This document shows, one piece after another, positions 1 through 7,616 of a DNA stretch of 42,368 bases. Below the pieces are notes generated by a model that was not told where the DNA came from, made no database searches, and was given only the letters and a program-made list of their open reading frames with translations. The number at the start of each line of letters is the position of its first letter. Within the stretch, counting starts at the first letter, position 1. This stretch comes from Flavobacteriaceae bacterium (lineage in GTDB: Bacteria > Bacteroidota > Bacteroidia > Flavobacteriales > Flavobacteriaceae): assembly GCA_030625995.1 (NCBI GenBank), contig DAOUPU010000001.1, positions 1 to 42,368 on the forward strand. Reading direction: 5' to 3'. The translations under genes were made by a program, and so were the position numbers.

Positions 1-207
1 GGAAAGATCTAGTCTTGATAATACTGAAGCGGTATCTCTCATTTGTGGAATTGCCTTAGGCGAAACAAAACTTCCAAAATCAATGGTATCAAACCCCACT
101 TTTAGCAAAGCATTAATATATCTTGCTTTGGCATCTGTATCAATAAAATGGGTTTTAATACCCTGCATTGCATCACGAGGGCACTCAATGATCTTTACAT
201 TTCTCAT
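1..207 (-). CDS. Hydroxymethylglutaryl-CoA lyase, N-terminal 69 residues (partial at window edge)
   Basis: The reading frame starts at ATG 207 and runs off the left edge of the window, so the C-terminal part is missing. The visible residues include PRDAMQG near the N-terminus and INALLKVGFDTIDFGSF followed by VSPKAIPQM. These are characteristic of the HMG-CoA lyase branch of the DRE-TIM metallolyase family, where the Arg-Asp pair takes part in metal and substrate binding. The family cleaves HMG-CoA to acetoacetate and acetyl-CoA, in leucine or mevalonate degradation, in the cytoplasm. A consensus TATATTTG -7 box lies only five bases upstream of the ATG. The symbol mvaB or hmgL would fit, but I leave it open because only the N-terminus is visible. 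Confidence 0.85.
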   Translation of the reverse strand, partial: MRNVKIIECPRDAMQGIKTHFIDTDAKARYINALLKVGFDTIDFGSFVSPKAIPQMRDTASVLSRLDLS

Positions 208-212
208 TATAT

Positions 213-220
213 CAAATATA
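213..220 (-). promoter_or_regulatory. Bacteroidota -7 box (TATATTTG) for HMG-CoA lyase gene
   Basis: The minus strand reads TATATTTG, a perfect match to the TAnnTTTG consensus of Bacteroidota housekeeping promoters. It ends five bases before the ATG, so the transcript would be leaderless or nearly so. I see no clear TTG at the expected -33 distance. Confidence 0.5.
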
Positions 221-311
221 CAAATATTACTTGTTAAGATTTAAGTACGAGATTATAAAGAATAACTATTTAATAAAATAAATGAAGTGACGGCGTTCAT
301 AAGTATTAAAG

Positions 312-341
312 TCAAAAAAAGCCCAACGAAATGTTGGGCTT
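312..341 (-). terminator. Rho-independent terminator after the PPi-phosphofructokinase gene
   Basis: A perfect nine-base-pair stem (AAGCCCAAC pairing with GTTGGGCTT, 319-327 and 333-341) has a five-base loop. On the minus strand it is followed by a run of seven T. It lies 26 bases after the stop codon of the minus-strand gene at 368-1573. Confidence 0.85.
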
Positions 342-367
342 ATACTATTTAAAATCATATTCAGAAA

Positions 368-1573
368 TTAGCTGTCCGCCGCCATTAAGAACATAGGTTT
401 CATCTCAAACCTATGATAATGAGGTCTTAATCGTTTGATATTATAATATTTATCCACCTTAACTATTTTTGATGAATTGGTTACAACCTCAATTGGAACA
501 TCGTCATACCTTCCGTTTTTTAATACCACAAGCCGTCCATAAAATCCTCCAAGGATCAGATCAAGAGCCAGGTTTCCAAAAGCCATGGGTACAATAGAAT
601 CAATTGCATCCGGGTCTCCACCACGAACCAGGTAACCAAGTTTTTGATTGATGACATTAATTGTTTTACCATTATTAAATTTTGAAGAGAGACTCTTAAT
701 TTCAGACGAGATCAAATCACCGATCCCACCTAATTTTGCATGACCGAACATGTCTTTCTCAGCATTTGAAAATATCATATCGCCACCTTTAAAGGTCGTT
801 CCTTCTGAGACAAGTACTACAGAGTATTTACTTCGGTTATTATTCCTGTCCTCAACTAGCAATTCTGTAAGGTGTTCTATGTCAAATTCATATTCCGGAA
901 TAACACATCTATTTGCAGCACCTGCCATTGTTGGTAGCATAGCTGTAAAGCCCGCATATCTTCCAAACACTTCCATAACTAATATCCTTTCATGTGAACC
1001 CGCTGATGTCCGCAAATTATTCGTCATGCTAATGGTTCTTGTAATGCAGGTACTAAATCCGATACAATAATCTGTACCAGGAACATCATTATCCATAGTT
1101 TTTGGAATGGCAACAACTTTAACCCCCTCTTTATAAAGACGTACTCCATAACTAAGCGTATCATCTCCACCAATTGGGATTAAAAAGTCAATACCCAACC
1201 ATTCTAAATTTTTAATAATTTCAGGTGTTAGGTCATTAATCTCTTTGTTATAAGAAGATTTTAAATGATCCGGAACTTTATCCTTTGGCATATGACTTGG
1301 CCTGGTTCTTGAAGAGTGTAAAAAAGTTCCACCTGTTCGGCCTGCTTTGTCGACAATTTCGTTGGTTAAGGTAATGAAACAATTGCTGTTGTCTGCCTTT
1401 TTATCTCTTAATAGTTCTGTTATACCTGCCCAACCACGTCTCAAACCAATAACCTTATACCCTTCGCGATTTGCTCTGATTGTTATTGCCCGTATAGCAG
1501 GATTAAGACCAGGAACGTCGCCTCCTCCAGTTAATATTGCAATTACCCCTTTAATTTTTTTTGTATGCGCCAT
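368..1573 (-). CDS. pfp: PPi-type 6-phosphofructokinase
   Basis: This 401-residue group A phosphofructokinase interconverts fructose-6-phosphate and fructose-1,6-bisphosphate. The N-terminal phosphate-binding segment is LTGGGDVPGLN (residues 14-24). At the donor site it has GGDD (135-138), where ATP enzymes have GGDG. The catalytic segment is PKTMDND (157-163), with Lys where ATP enzymes have Gly. In this family that Asp/Lys pair marks pyrophosphate dependence, so I infer a reversible PPi-phosphofructokinase, which no motif contradicts. MEVFGRYAGF (fructose-6-phosphate binding) is also present. It is about 70 residues longer than the ATP enzyme at 2908-3894, mainly from an insertion around residues 60-115. 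It has its own -7 box (1659-1666), and terminators lie both upstream and downstream, so it appears monocistronic. Confidence 0.9.
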   Translation of the reverse strand: MAHTKKIKGVIAILTGGGDVPGLNPAIRAITIRANREGYKVIGLRRGWAGITELLRDKKADNSNCFITLTNEIVDKAGRTGGTFLHSSRTRPSHMPKDKVPDHLKSSYNKEINDLTPEIIKNLEWLGIDFLIPIGGDDTLSYGVRLYKEGVKVVAIPKTMDNDVPGTDYCIGFSTCITRTISMTNNLRTSAGSHERILVMEVFGRYAGFTAMLPTMAGAANRCVIPEYEFDIEHLTELLVEDRNNNRSKYSVVLVSEGTTFKGGDMIFSNAEKDMFGHAKLGGIGDLISSEIKSLSSKFNNGKTINVINQKLGYLVRGGDPDAIDSIVPMAFGNLALDLILGGFYGRLVVLKNGRYDDVPIEVVTNSSKIVKVDKYYNIKRLRPHYHRFEMKPMFLMAADS

Positions 1574-1658
1574 GTTAATAATTTTTTTTATAATTTAAAT
1601 TAAATTTCGTATATATTTCTTTTTCAGCACCTTACTGAATTGATTTCCTGTAAGTAGT

Positions 1659-1666
1659 CAAAAATA
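1659..1666 (-). promoter_or_regulatory. -7 box (TATTTTTG) for the PPi-phosphofructokinase gene
   Basis: The minus strand reads TATTTTTG, matching TAnnTTTG. It lies 85 bases before the ATG of the gene at 368-1573, giving a leader of roughly 80 bases. The gap 1574-1875 contains only this box and the terminator of the upstream gene. Confidence 0.4.
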
Positions 1667-1821
1667 TAACTATCGTAAATTTATAAAAAATAATTGGCTT
1701 ATTTTCAATTAAATACAGGATTACTTAGTTATTGTATAATAAAACTCAAAGTATTAAATTAAAAAGGGAATAAAATTAGAATTTTACACTCATTATGATG
1801 AGTTAACCTACTAATTGTTAA

Positions 1822-1854
1822 ACACAAAAAAACCCATAACAGAAGTTACGGGTT
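1822..1854 (-). terminator. Rho-independent terminator after the GAPDH gene
   Basis: A ten-base-pair stem (AACCCGTAAC with GTTATGGGTT on the minus strand, one G-U pair, loop TTCT) is followed by a T-rich tract. It lies about 20 bases after the GAPDH stop codon and separates the pfkA-gap unit from the PPi-phosphofructokinase gene. Confidence 0.8.
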
Positions 1855-1875
1855 CTAGAAAATTATAAATTATTT

Positions 1876-2872
1876 TTATAAAGAAGCTGAATATTCTAAT
1901 AAGTCAACAATTTTTGATGAATATCCGTACTCATTGTCGTACCATGAAACTACTTTTATAAAAGTACCGGTTAATGCAATACCTGCTTTAGCATCAAATA
2001 CTGAAGTGCGAGTTTCGCCAACAAAATCCTGTGAAACTACCATTTCTTCCGTATAACCTAAAATTCCTTTTAGCTCACCTTCGGATGCGTCTTTCATTGC
2101 CTTACATACTTCCTCGTAAGTTGCACTTTTCTTAATATTAACTGTCAGATCAACAACAGATACATCCATAGTAGGTACTCTAAAAGACATTCCCGTTAGT
2201 TTACCGTTAAGTGAAGGAATTACTTTTCCTACTGCTTTTGCAGCTCCCGTAGAAGAAGGAATAATGTTGTGCAATGCAGCTCTACCACCTCTCCAATCTT
2301 TCATTGAAGGTCCATCCACTGTTTTTTGAGTAGCAGTGGTAGCATGAATAGTAGTCATTAATCCATCGGTAATTTCAAAATTATCATGCAATACTTTAGC
2401 CAATGGTGCTAAGCAGTTTGTTGTACAGGATGCATTTGAAAATACAGCTTCATCCGCTTTTAATTCAGTATGGTTAACACCCATGACAAACATAGGTGCA
2501 TCAGGAGAAGGTGCAGATATAATTACTTTTTTTTGCACCACCTTTTATATGCAAGCCCGCCTTTTCTTTGGAGGTGAAAATTCCGGTTGCGTCAATAACA
2601 TAATCAGATCCAAATGCATCCCATTTTAAATCTTCAGGATTGCGTTCTGCCGAAACTCTAATTTCATTACCATTTACAACTAAGTTTCCATCTTTTACAG
2701 AAACATCGCCATCAAATCTTCCATGTACAGAATCATATTTTAACATATATGCTAAATAATCTGCTCCTAATAAGTCATTTATACCTACTACTTGAACATT
2801 TTCTCTTTGTGAAGCAATTCTGAAAGCTAACCTTCCAATCCTTCCAAATCCGTTAATACCTACTTTAATCAT
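1876..2872 (-). pseudogene. gap: Type I glyceraldehyde-3-phosphate dehydrogenase, interrupted by a one-base frameshift
   Basis: Two overlapping reading frames together make one complete GAPDH. The first (start ATG at 2872) carries the NAD-binding GINGFGRIGR at residues 5-14 and ends prematurely at 2501. The second continues from about 2525 to the normal stop at 1876 and carries the catalytic SCTTNC (Cys149 in the joined protein), HATTATQKTVDGPS, the IPSSTGAAKA phosphate-binding segment and WYDNEYGYS. The break lies in a run of eight A (plus strand T at 2527-2534). Seven A would restore GGAKKVIISAP and give a 331-residue protein of normal length. Every family motif is otherwise intact and the downstream part shows no decay. 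I therefore think a homopolymer sequencing error, or slippage tolerated in the cell, is more likely than true loss of this glycolytic gene. It lies 35 bases after pfkA and is probably cotranscribed. Confidence 0.9.
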
Positions 2873-2907
2873 TTTTATATTTATTTAATAATTATTACTC
2901 AATTTAA

Positions 2908-3894
2908 TTATACTGACATGATATCAGATACTCTCAATATTTCTTTGCTTATGCTGTGGTGTTCTTTGATCGCTTTTTCCAATTCTGTCGTTACCATTAC
3001 ATTATTGAGCTGCCCAACCATCAGATTGGTTTTTCCATCAATAAGTAATTCAACAGCCTTCACCCCCATTCTACTCGCTAAAACTCTGTCAAAACAACTT
3101 GGTGCGCCTCCTCTTTGCATATGTCCCAAAACTGAAACTCTAACGCTGTATTCAGGTAAGTTTTCTTCAACATAAGAAGCAAGTTCAAACACATTTGCAC
3201 CTGTTTTATCTCCTTCTGCTACTACTACCAAACTGGATGTTTTACCAGATCGTCTACTCCTTTCTAAAGTCATTAACAAACGATCAAGTCCCATATTTTC
3301 TTCAGGAATCAATATTTCTTCCGCACCGGCACCAATGCCTGCATTTAACGCTATAAATCCAGCATCTCTTCCCATAACCTCAACAAAAAATAATCGATTA
3401 TGAGAACTTGCAGTGTCTCTTATCTTGTCAATTACTTCTACAGCTGTATTCAAAGCAGTATCATAGCCTATAGTAAAATCTGTTCCATATATATCATTAT
3501 CAATTGTTCCCGGAATCCCAATTAAGGGAAAACCATGCTCTTGGTTAAATATCATACCTCCTGTAAAAGAACCATCTCCACCAATAATAACCATAGCATC
3601 AATTTCATGTTTTACTAAATTATCATATGCTTTCTTTCTTCCTTCGATTGTTCTAAACTCGTCAGATCGTGCCGTTTTTAAAATGGTTCCACCCTTTTGA
3701 ATAATGTGATGTACAGATCTCGCATCCATTTTAACAATATCTCCTTCGATCAATCCTTGATATCCTCTATAAATACCTACGCTTTCCAGTTTATAATAAG
3801 AAGCAGATCTAATAACCGACCTTATTGCGGCATTCATTCCCGGCGAATCGCCTCCAGATGTCATTACCGCAATTTTCTTTATGTATTTTTTCAT
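2908..3894 (-). CDS. pfkA: ATP-dependent 6-phosphofructokinase
   Basis: This 328-residue protein has the usual length and motifs of bacterial PfkA, which phosphorylates fructose-6-phosphate with ATP in glycolysis. MTSGGDSPGMN occupies residues 11-21. GGDGS (105-109) and PGTIDND (128-134) carry the Gly residues at both positions that distinguish ATP from PPi enzymes, and MGRDAGF follows in the sugar-phosphate site. An ATG at 3915 would add seven residues. I prefer the ATG at 3894 because MKKYIKKIAVMTSGGD matches the family N-terminus and a -7 box at 3913-3920 would overlap the longer start. GAPDH follows after 35 bases, so this is the first gene of a pfkA-gap operon. Confidence 0.95.
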   Translation of the reverse strand: MKKYIKKIAVMTSGGDSPGMNAAIRSVIRSASYYKLESVGIYRGYQGLIEGDIVKMDARSVHHIIQKGGTILKTARSDEFRTIEGRKKAYDNLVKHEIDAMVIIGGDGSFTGGMIFNQEHGFPLIGIPGTIDNDIYGTDFTIGYDTALNTAVEVIDKIRDTASSHNRLFFVEVMGRDAGFIALNAGIGAGAEEILIPEENMGLDRLLMTLERSRRSGKTSSLVVVAEGDKTGANVFELASYVEENLPEYSVRVSVLGHMQRGGAPSCFDRVLASRMGVKAVELLIDGKTNLMVGQLNNVMVTTELEKAIKEHHSISKEILRVSDIMSV

Positions 3895-3912
3895 GTTTTT
3901 TATTAAAGCACA

Positions 3913-3920
3913 CAAAAATA
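3913..3920 (-). promoter_or_regulatory. -7 box (TATTTTTG) for the pfkA-gap operon
   Basis: The minus strand reads TATTTTTG, matching TAnnTTTG, 18 bases upstream of the chosen pfkA ATG. No good -33 TTG is visible at the usual spacing. Confidence 0.4.
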
Positions 3921-4035
3921 ATAATAAAAATATTATTTTATATGATTTAAATCAGAATTAAACGAAAACGATTGAGAATTTAATAAATCAATGATAATTG
4001 TAAATATTGCAAAGACTGAATCACAATTAGATAAA

Positions 4036-4066
4036 ATAAAAAATCACGCTCTTGGCGTGATTTTTT
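4036..4066 (-). terminator. Rho-independent terminator after the DUF2807 gene
   Basis: A perfect nine-base-pair stem (AAATCACGC with GCGTGATTT, loop of five, 4041-4049 and 4055-4063) is flanked by A and T runs on both sides. It lies 21 bases after the stop of the minus-strand operon ending at 4087. In shape it could act in both directions. Confidence 0.85.
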
Positions 4067-4086
4067 ATTATTTAACTTTATAATAA

Positions 4087-4800
4087 TTATGATTTTCCAA
4101 TATTTCCACCAGAACTATCACTGGAATTGACAAATTCTGGATTTCCTTTAAAATGAATGTTACTACCAGAACTGGCATGACCATCAAAGGACTTATTTAC
4201 GTAAACTTTTATATTCGAACCACTACTAGCTTTGGCTATGCATTTTGAAGTTTCTAAACCATATGCATCAATATCGCTACCACTAGAAGAACTCACATTA
4301 AAATTATTGGCTTTTCCATCAATATTCACATCAGAGCCACTTGAACTTTGGCAATCTAAATTATTGACGTCCAGATGTAAATTAAACTCAGCACCACTAG
4401 TTGCAATAATTTTTAGATCATCTGCATGTAAAGTGTTTTCTGTTGTTACCTCTGCACCACTGGTTACTTCCAGTTCGATGAGCTTTTCAATGGAAACATG
4501 AACTTTTTTTGCCCTCGCCGACCAGATATTTTTTTTAGACCCAATGTAAAGTGTTCCATTTTTAACCTCTGTTTTAATTAAATCATGTAAATTTTCATCA
4601 GCCTCAACGACCAAGCTCGTTTCTCCATTTTCTGTTAAATAAACATCAATTCCTGCGCTAGCTTTTATTCTTACGAAATCGCCGGATATACTTCTGTTTT
4701 TGACAACAACGTTTCCATTTCCTTTAACCCCATCGAAAAAGCAGGAAGTGGTGGAAAGAAATAAAATTAATATTGCTGAAATTTTAATAATACTTTTCAT
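4087..4800 (-). CDS. DUF2807 (GIN-domain) lipoprotein
   Basis: A 237-residue protein with a type II signal peptide: a basic N-terminus, a hydrophobic stretch and the lipobox STTSC (Cys20). The rest fits the DUF2807 or 'putative auto-transporter adhesin, head GIN domain' family, a right-handed beta-helix. Its hallmark is the rung-like repeat of SGAEV, SSGSDV, SSGSDI, SSGSNI and SSGSNIHF from about residue 115 to the end, alternating with hydrophobic strands. It follows the PspC-domain gene by 25 bases and is the last gene before a terminator. Function is not established. Co-occurrence with PadR/PspC suggests an envelope-stress or surface-structure role (inference). Confidence 0.85.
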   Translation of the reverse strand: MKSIIKISAILILFLSTTSCFFDGVKGNGNVVVKNRSISGDFVRIKASAGIDVYLTENGETSLVVEADENLHDLIKTEVKNGTLYIGSKKNIWSARAKKVHVSIEKLIELEVTSGAEVTTENTLHADDLKIIATSGAEFNLHLDVNNLDCQSSSGSDVNIDGKANNFNVSSSSGSDIDAYGLETSKCIAKASSGSNIKVYVNKSFDGHASSGSNIHFKGNPEFVNSSDSSGGNIGKS

Positions 4801-4825
4801 AATTGTTATTTTTAATATTGGTTAA

Positions 4826-6592
4826 TTATTTTATTGAATCTCCCGAACTAGTTATTTTTACACCATTTTCATCGATAATTACTTTTGCATTTTCATTGTC
4901 ATCAGAAATAATATTTATATTAACTCCTTTTTCGTCAATTTTCATTTTGAAAGAACCGGAATCATCAATATTATGATCCCAACTCTCATCACAATCTAAA
5001 CAGGACAAGCCATCCTCTGTCATTTTATAATAGTGTTTAGGCATGTCTCTGTCGTAAATGTTTTGGACATTGTCCACATCATATAAAAAGGACCTCATTG
5101 ATTTATCAAGGTATATCACTTGATTTACTGGCAGGTATAGATCAATTCTCAATCTTTGATCTCTGAATTTATTTTCAATTTCAGTTAAAAAATAGCCATT
5201 CAATAATAGATCTTCTCCTGACTCGACAAAATTATAACCAATATTACCAGCATTTTCACGTGCTGCTATCTTACTTTTCCCTTTAGATCTTTTATTAATC
5301 TTTATATATGGGTCATTTGCATCTGTTTGAAATATATTGAATCGAATATCATTAGAATATATTTTTTCGACGTTATTCTCATCATAGACCAGCCTATAGC
5401 CCCAACGATGTTTCAGATAGGATTCACCCGATAAGTTTTCATTGTCTAATATTTTTATATACAATGTATCGGTAGAAATGAACGCCAATTCTTGTTTCTC
5501 AATTACAGATCCTTCAAAGGCAGACTGTACGAATTGTCTGGAACCAAAAAATATCAAAATCAATAATGCCACCAGCCATATTCCCAGAAGTGATAATTTT
5601 GTAACTCTGCCTACAGATCTTTTATTATTTGATAAAATCCTTATTCCTAATAAAAAGAGAAATAAAAATGGGATTCCAACTAATATAAATGTCATTATAG
5701 AAATTCCCCAAAGTGGTAAACCGGAACTGTTTATAATATTAAACTGTTGATAATACCAGTCTTCATGAAAAAAGTCAATTGAACCAGCTGTAACCAAACT
5801 AATTAATAAGGCAAAAACAGTTGACACTGAAATAATAATTAAAATTACCCCAATGAACTTACCAATTACCATGAATAAAGTTGTTAAAACCTTACCTAAA
5901 GTATCTACCACATCCTGTGATCCGGATTTCGCTTTATCTTTATATTTTTTATAGTCGGCGTTCTTTACCTTATCGCTAACATCACTTATGCCGCTTTTTA
6001 CTCTTTCAGTGACATCCGTTAGTTCATCCTTGATTTTTCTTTCAATATTGCTAATATTAACCTCTTCGCCTTCCATTTCTAATTTTTCAGCGGTTGTATT
6101 TGCTTGTGGTAACAATATCCATAAAATTAAATACAGAATAAATCCAAATCCAAATCCAAATGCTGCGACTAACCAGGCCAATCGAACCCAAATTACGTCA
6201 ATATTGAAATAATGAGCCAGACCGGACGACACACCACCTAAAAATTTGTCATCTCCATCCCTATATAATTTTTTAGATTTTGTTCTACCATAAGAAGAAT
6301 AATTATCATCGCTAAATACTTCTTCATCAACCATATAATCTTCGGGTTTACCCATTACTTCAATTATTTCATCTATATCAGCTTCATTGATCACCTGACG
6401 AACATCCTTTACTTTATCTGATAAAAGTTCGCCTATTCTCGATTCTATATCCGTAATAATTTCATCTCTACCCTTGGGATCATCACTTAATGAACGACGA
6501 ATAGCATTTAAATAATCCTTCAATTTCTGATAAGCTAACTCATCAATATGAAAAAAGATTCCACCTAAATTTATGTTTATTGTCTTATTCAT
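4826..6592 (-). CDS. PspC-domain multi-pass membrane protein
   Basis: A 588-residue protein. Residues 1-95 are a soluble acidic/helical segment with a GRDEIITDIESRIGELL motif typical of Bacteroidota PspC proteins. Residues 107-163 form the PspC domain (KKLYRDGDDKFLGGVSSGLA, then a hydrophobic Gly/Phe-rich segment ending ILWILLP). A charged linker (165-230) follows, then hydrophobic segments at about 237-269, 294-320 and 333-350. The C-terminal 240 residues are soluble and probably extracytoplasmic. PspC domains take part in phage-shock/envelope stress responses in other phyla. Here the neighbouring PadR, not PspF, is the likely regulator. The start overlaps the padR stop by four bases, indicating translational coupling. 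Confidence 0.85.
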   Translation of the reverse strand: MNKTININLGGIFFHIDELAYQKLKDYLNAIRRSLSDDPKGRDEIITDIESRIGELLSDKVKDVRQVINEADIDEIIEVMGKPEDYMVDEEVFSDDNYSSYGRTKSKKLYRDGDDKFLGGVSSGLAHYFNIDVIWVRLAWLVAAFGFGFGFILYLILWILLPQANTTAEKLEMEGEEVNISNIERKIKDELTDVTERVKSGISDVSDKVKNADYKKYKDKAKSGSQDVVDTLGKVLTTLFMVIGKFIGVILIIISVSTVFALLISLVTAGSIDFFHEDWYYQQFNIINSSGLPLWGISIMTFILVGIPFLFLFLLGIRILSNNKRSVGRVTKLSLLGIWLVALLILIFFGSRQFVQSAFEGSVIEKQELAFISTDTLYIKILDNENLSGESYLKHRWGYRLVYDENNVEKIYSNDIRFNIFQTDANDPYIKINKRSKGKSKIAARENAGNIGYNFVESGEDLLLNGYFLTEIENKFRDQRLRIDLYLPVNQVIYLDKSMRSFLYDVDNVQNIYDRDMPKHYYKMTEDGLSCLDCDESWDHNIDDSGSFKMKIDEKGVNINIISDDNENAKVIIDENGVKITSSGDSIK

Positions 6593-6942
6593 TTTTTTGT
6601 TGATTTAATGTTTGTATTATTTTTCGTTATTGTAGTTACTGCGCCTACCAGATCACTCCAGGTATTATTAAGCCCCTTCAAGAAAAGTATTCCGGTTTCC
6701 GTTAATCCATAATATTTCCTTGGAGGTCCGGAGGTAGATTCTTCCCAACGGTAGTTAAGAAGACCTGCATTCTTTAATCTTGTAAGTAAAGGATAAACGG
6801 TTCCTTCGACCACAAGTAGTTTTCCATCTTTCAATTGCGATAAAATTTCTGAAGTATAAGCATCACCATTTTGTAAAATGGATAGAATGCAAAATTCTAA
6901 AACTCCTTTTCGCATTTGTGCTTTTGTGTTTTCAATCTTCAT
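6589..6942 (-). CDS. PadR-family transcriptional regulator
   Basis: A 117-residue winged-helix protein. The PadR hallmarks are the N-terminal RKGVLEFCILSIL helix, the recognition region VVEGTVYPLLTRLKNAGLL, and the wing segment GPPRKYYGLTETG followed by a C-terminal dimerisation helix. PadR proteins are usually repressors released by a ligand or stress signal. It is cotranslated with the PspC gene (ATGA overlap) and probably controls the whole cluster through the dyad at 7512-7534 (inference). Confidence 0.92.
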   Translation of the reverse strand: MKIENTKAQMRKGVLEFCILSILQNGDAYTSEILSQLKDGKLLVVEGTVYPLLTRLKNAGLLNYRWEESTSGPPRKYYGLTETGILFLKGLNNTWSDLVGAVTTITKNNTNIKSTKK

Positions 6943-6996
6943 GTTTTTCTTTTTAAATGTAAATAAAGCATTGAGTTAGTTTCAGTTCTTTTAAAA

Positions 6997-7019
6997 CAAA
7001 TAATATTGAATATTATTTG
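6997..7019. repeat. Perfect 10-bp inverted repeat upstream of padR
   Basis: CAAATAATAT and ATATTATTTG flank a three-base TGA centre. The dyad lies in the 125-base gap between the DUF4870 gene and padR. It could be a second operator or a weak mRNA hairpin. The sequence is very AT-rich, so chance is not excluded. Confidence 0.4.
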
Positions 7020-7067
7020 CAATAAAAACGACGATAGTAATTAGAATAGAAATCATAATTTTAAATT

Positions 7068-7463
7068 TTATTTTATAAATTTTATGGTTAGTGGATAATC
7101 ATATATTTCACCGTTATTCGCTCTGGTCGCAGCAGTAATAATTAGGATAAACCTTACAATGCCCAATATACCTACCAGGGATACCATACTTACTATTCCA
7201 AATAAATCGAAGTGATGCAGTTCAGAAAAGAAGCTATTAAAGGCAAATGGAAAAATCGATACTCCTAAAATAAATGAGTATAATAAAAAACTCAAATTAA
7301 AGTTTACCGAAGCCTTTCCAGATCGATCAATGAAATCACTCTCATTCTTTTTCAATTCCCAAATAACCAGAGGAGCTATTACTCCGCCAAATGGAAAAAT
7401 ATATCCAAAAAAAGCTGATAAGTGTAAAAAAAATGCTGTGTTATATTCTTTTTTATTGTTCAT
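7068..7463 (-). CDS. DUF4870 family membrane protein
   Basis: A 131-residue protein with three hydrophobic segments. It begins with a HLSAFFGYIFPFGGVIAPLVIW stretch, followed by the conserved W-E-L-K-K then SDFIDRSGKASVNFNLSF region that defines DUF4870/Tic20-like small membrane proteins. It ends with AATRANNGEIYDYPLTIKFIK, typical of Bacteroidota members. It is the first gene downstream of the candidate PadR operator and of a consensus -7 box, with padR-pspC-DUF2807 following. Biochemical function is unknown. Confidence 0.85.
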   Translation of the reverse strand: MNNKKEYNTAFFLHLSAFFGYIFPFGGVIAPLVIWELKKNESDFIDRSGKASVNFNLSFLLYSFILGVSIFPFAFNSFFSELHHFDLFGIVSMVSLVGILGIVRFILIITAATRANNGEIYDYPLTIKFIK

Positions 7464-7491
7464 GATATAATTTGTATAATACTTTCTTATG

Positions 7492-7499
7492 CAAATATA
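7492..7499 (-). promoter_or_regulatory. -7 box (TATATTTG) of the DUF4870-padR-pspC operon
   Basis: The minus strand reads TATATTTG, an exact consensus match, 28 bases before the ATG of the DUF4870 gene. The inverted repeat at 7512-7534 sits directly upstream, where RNA polymerase would contact the -33 region. Confidence 0.55.
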
Positions 7500-7511
7500 T
7501 ATACAAAAGAT

Positions 7512-7534
7512 AATACTATGCTATACAAAGTACT
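7512..7534 (-). promoter_or_regulatory. Candidate PadR operator
   Basis: On the minus strand an imperfect inverted repeat reads AGTACTTTG, five bases, CATAGTATT (seven of nine arm positions pair). It lies 12 bases upstream of the -7 box, covering the -33 region. A more degenerate copy (13 of 23 positions by eye) lies on the plus strand at about 7478-7500 over the -7 box. Position and symmetry fit autorepression by the PadR protein encoded in the operon. The assignment is an inference. Confidence 0.5.
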
Positions 7535-7616
7535 ATATTTAACATTTTTTTAACATTTAGGTAAGCAAATCCAATTCATGAAAAAATTGTAAATTGCGAA
7601 TCCTTTAAACCATTCT

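Noticed and set aside
750..1070. Open frame on the plus strand across the PPi-phosphofructokinase gene
   Set aside because: It lies antisense inside a strongly conserved gene, has no promoter-like box and encodes no recognisable motif. Other frames of this kind inside the confirmed genes were dropped for the same reason.
2501..2872. A separate short 123-residue GAPDH-like gene
   Set aside because: Its last eight residues come from reading past the extra A in the wrong frame. The natural continuation is the adjacent frame, so this is half of one gene.
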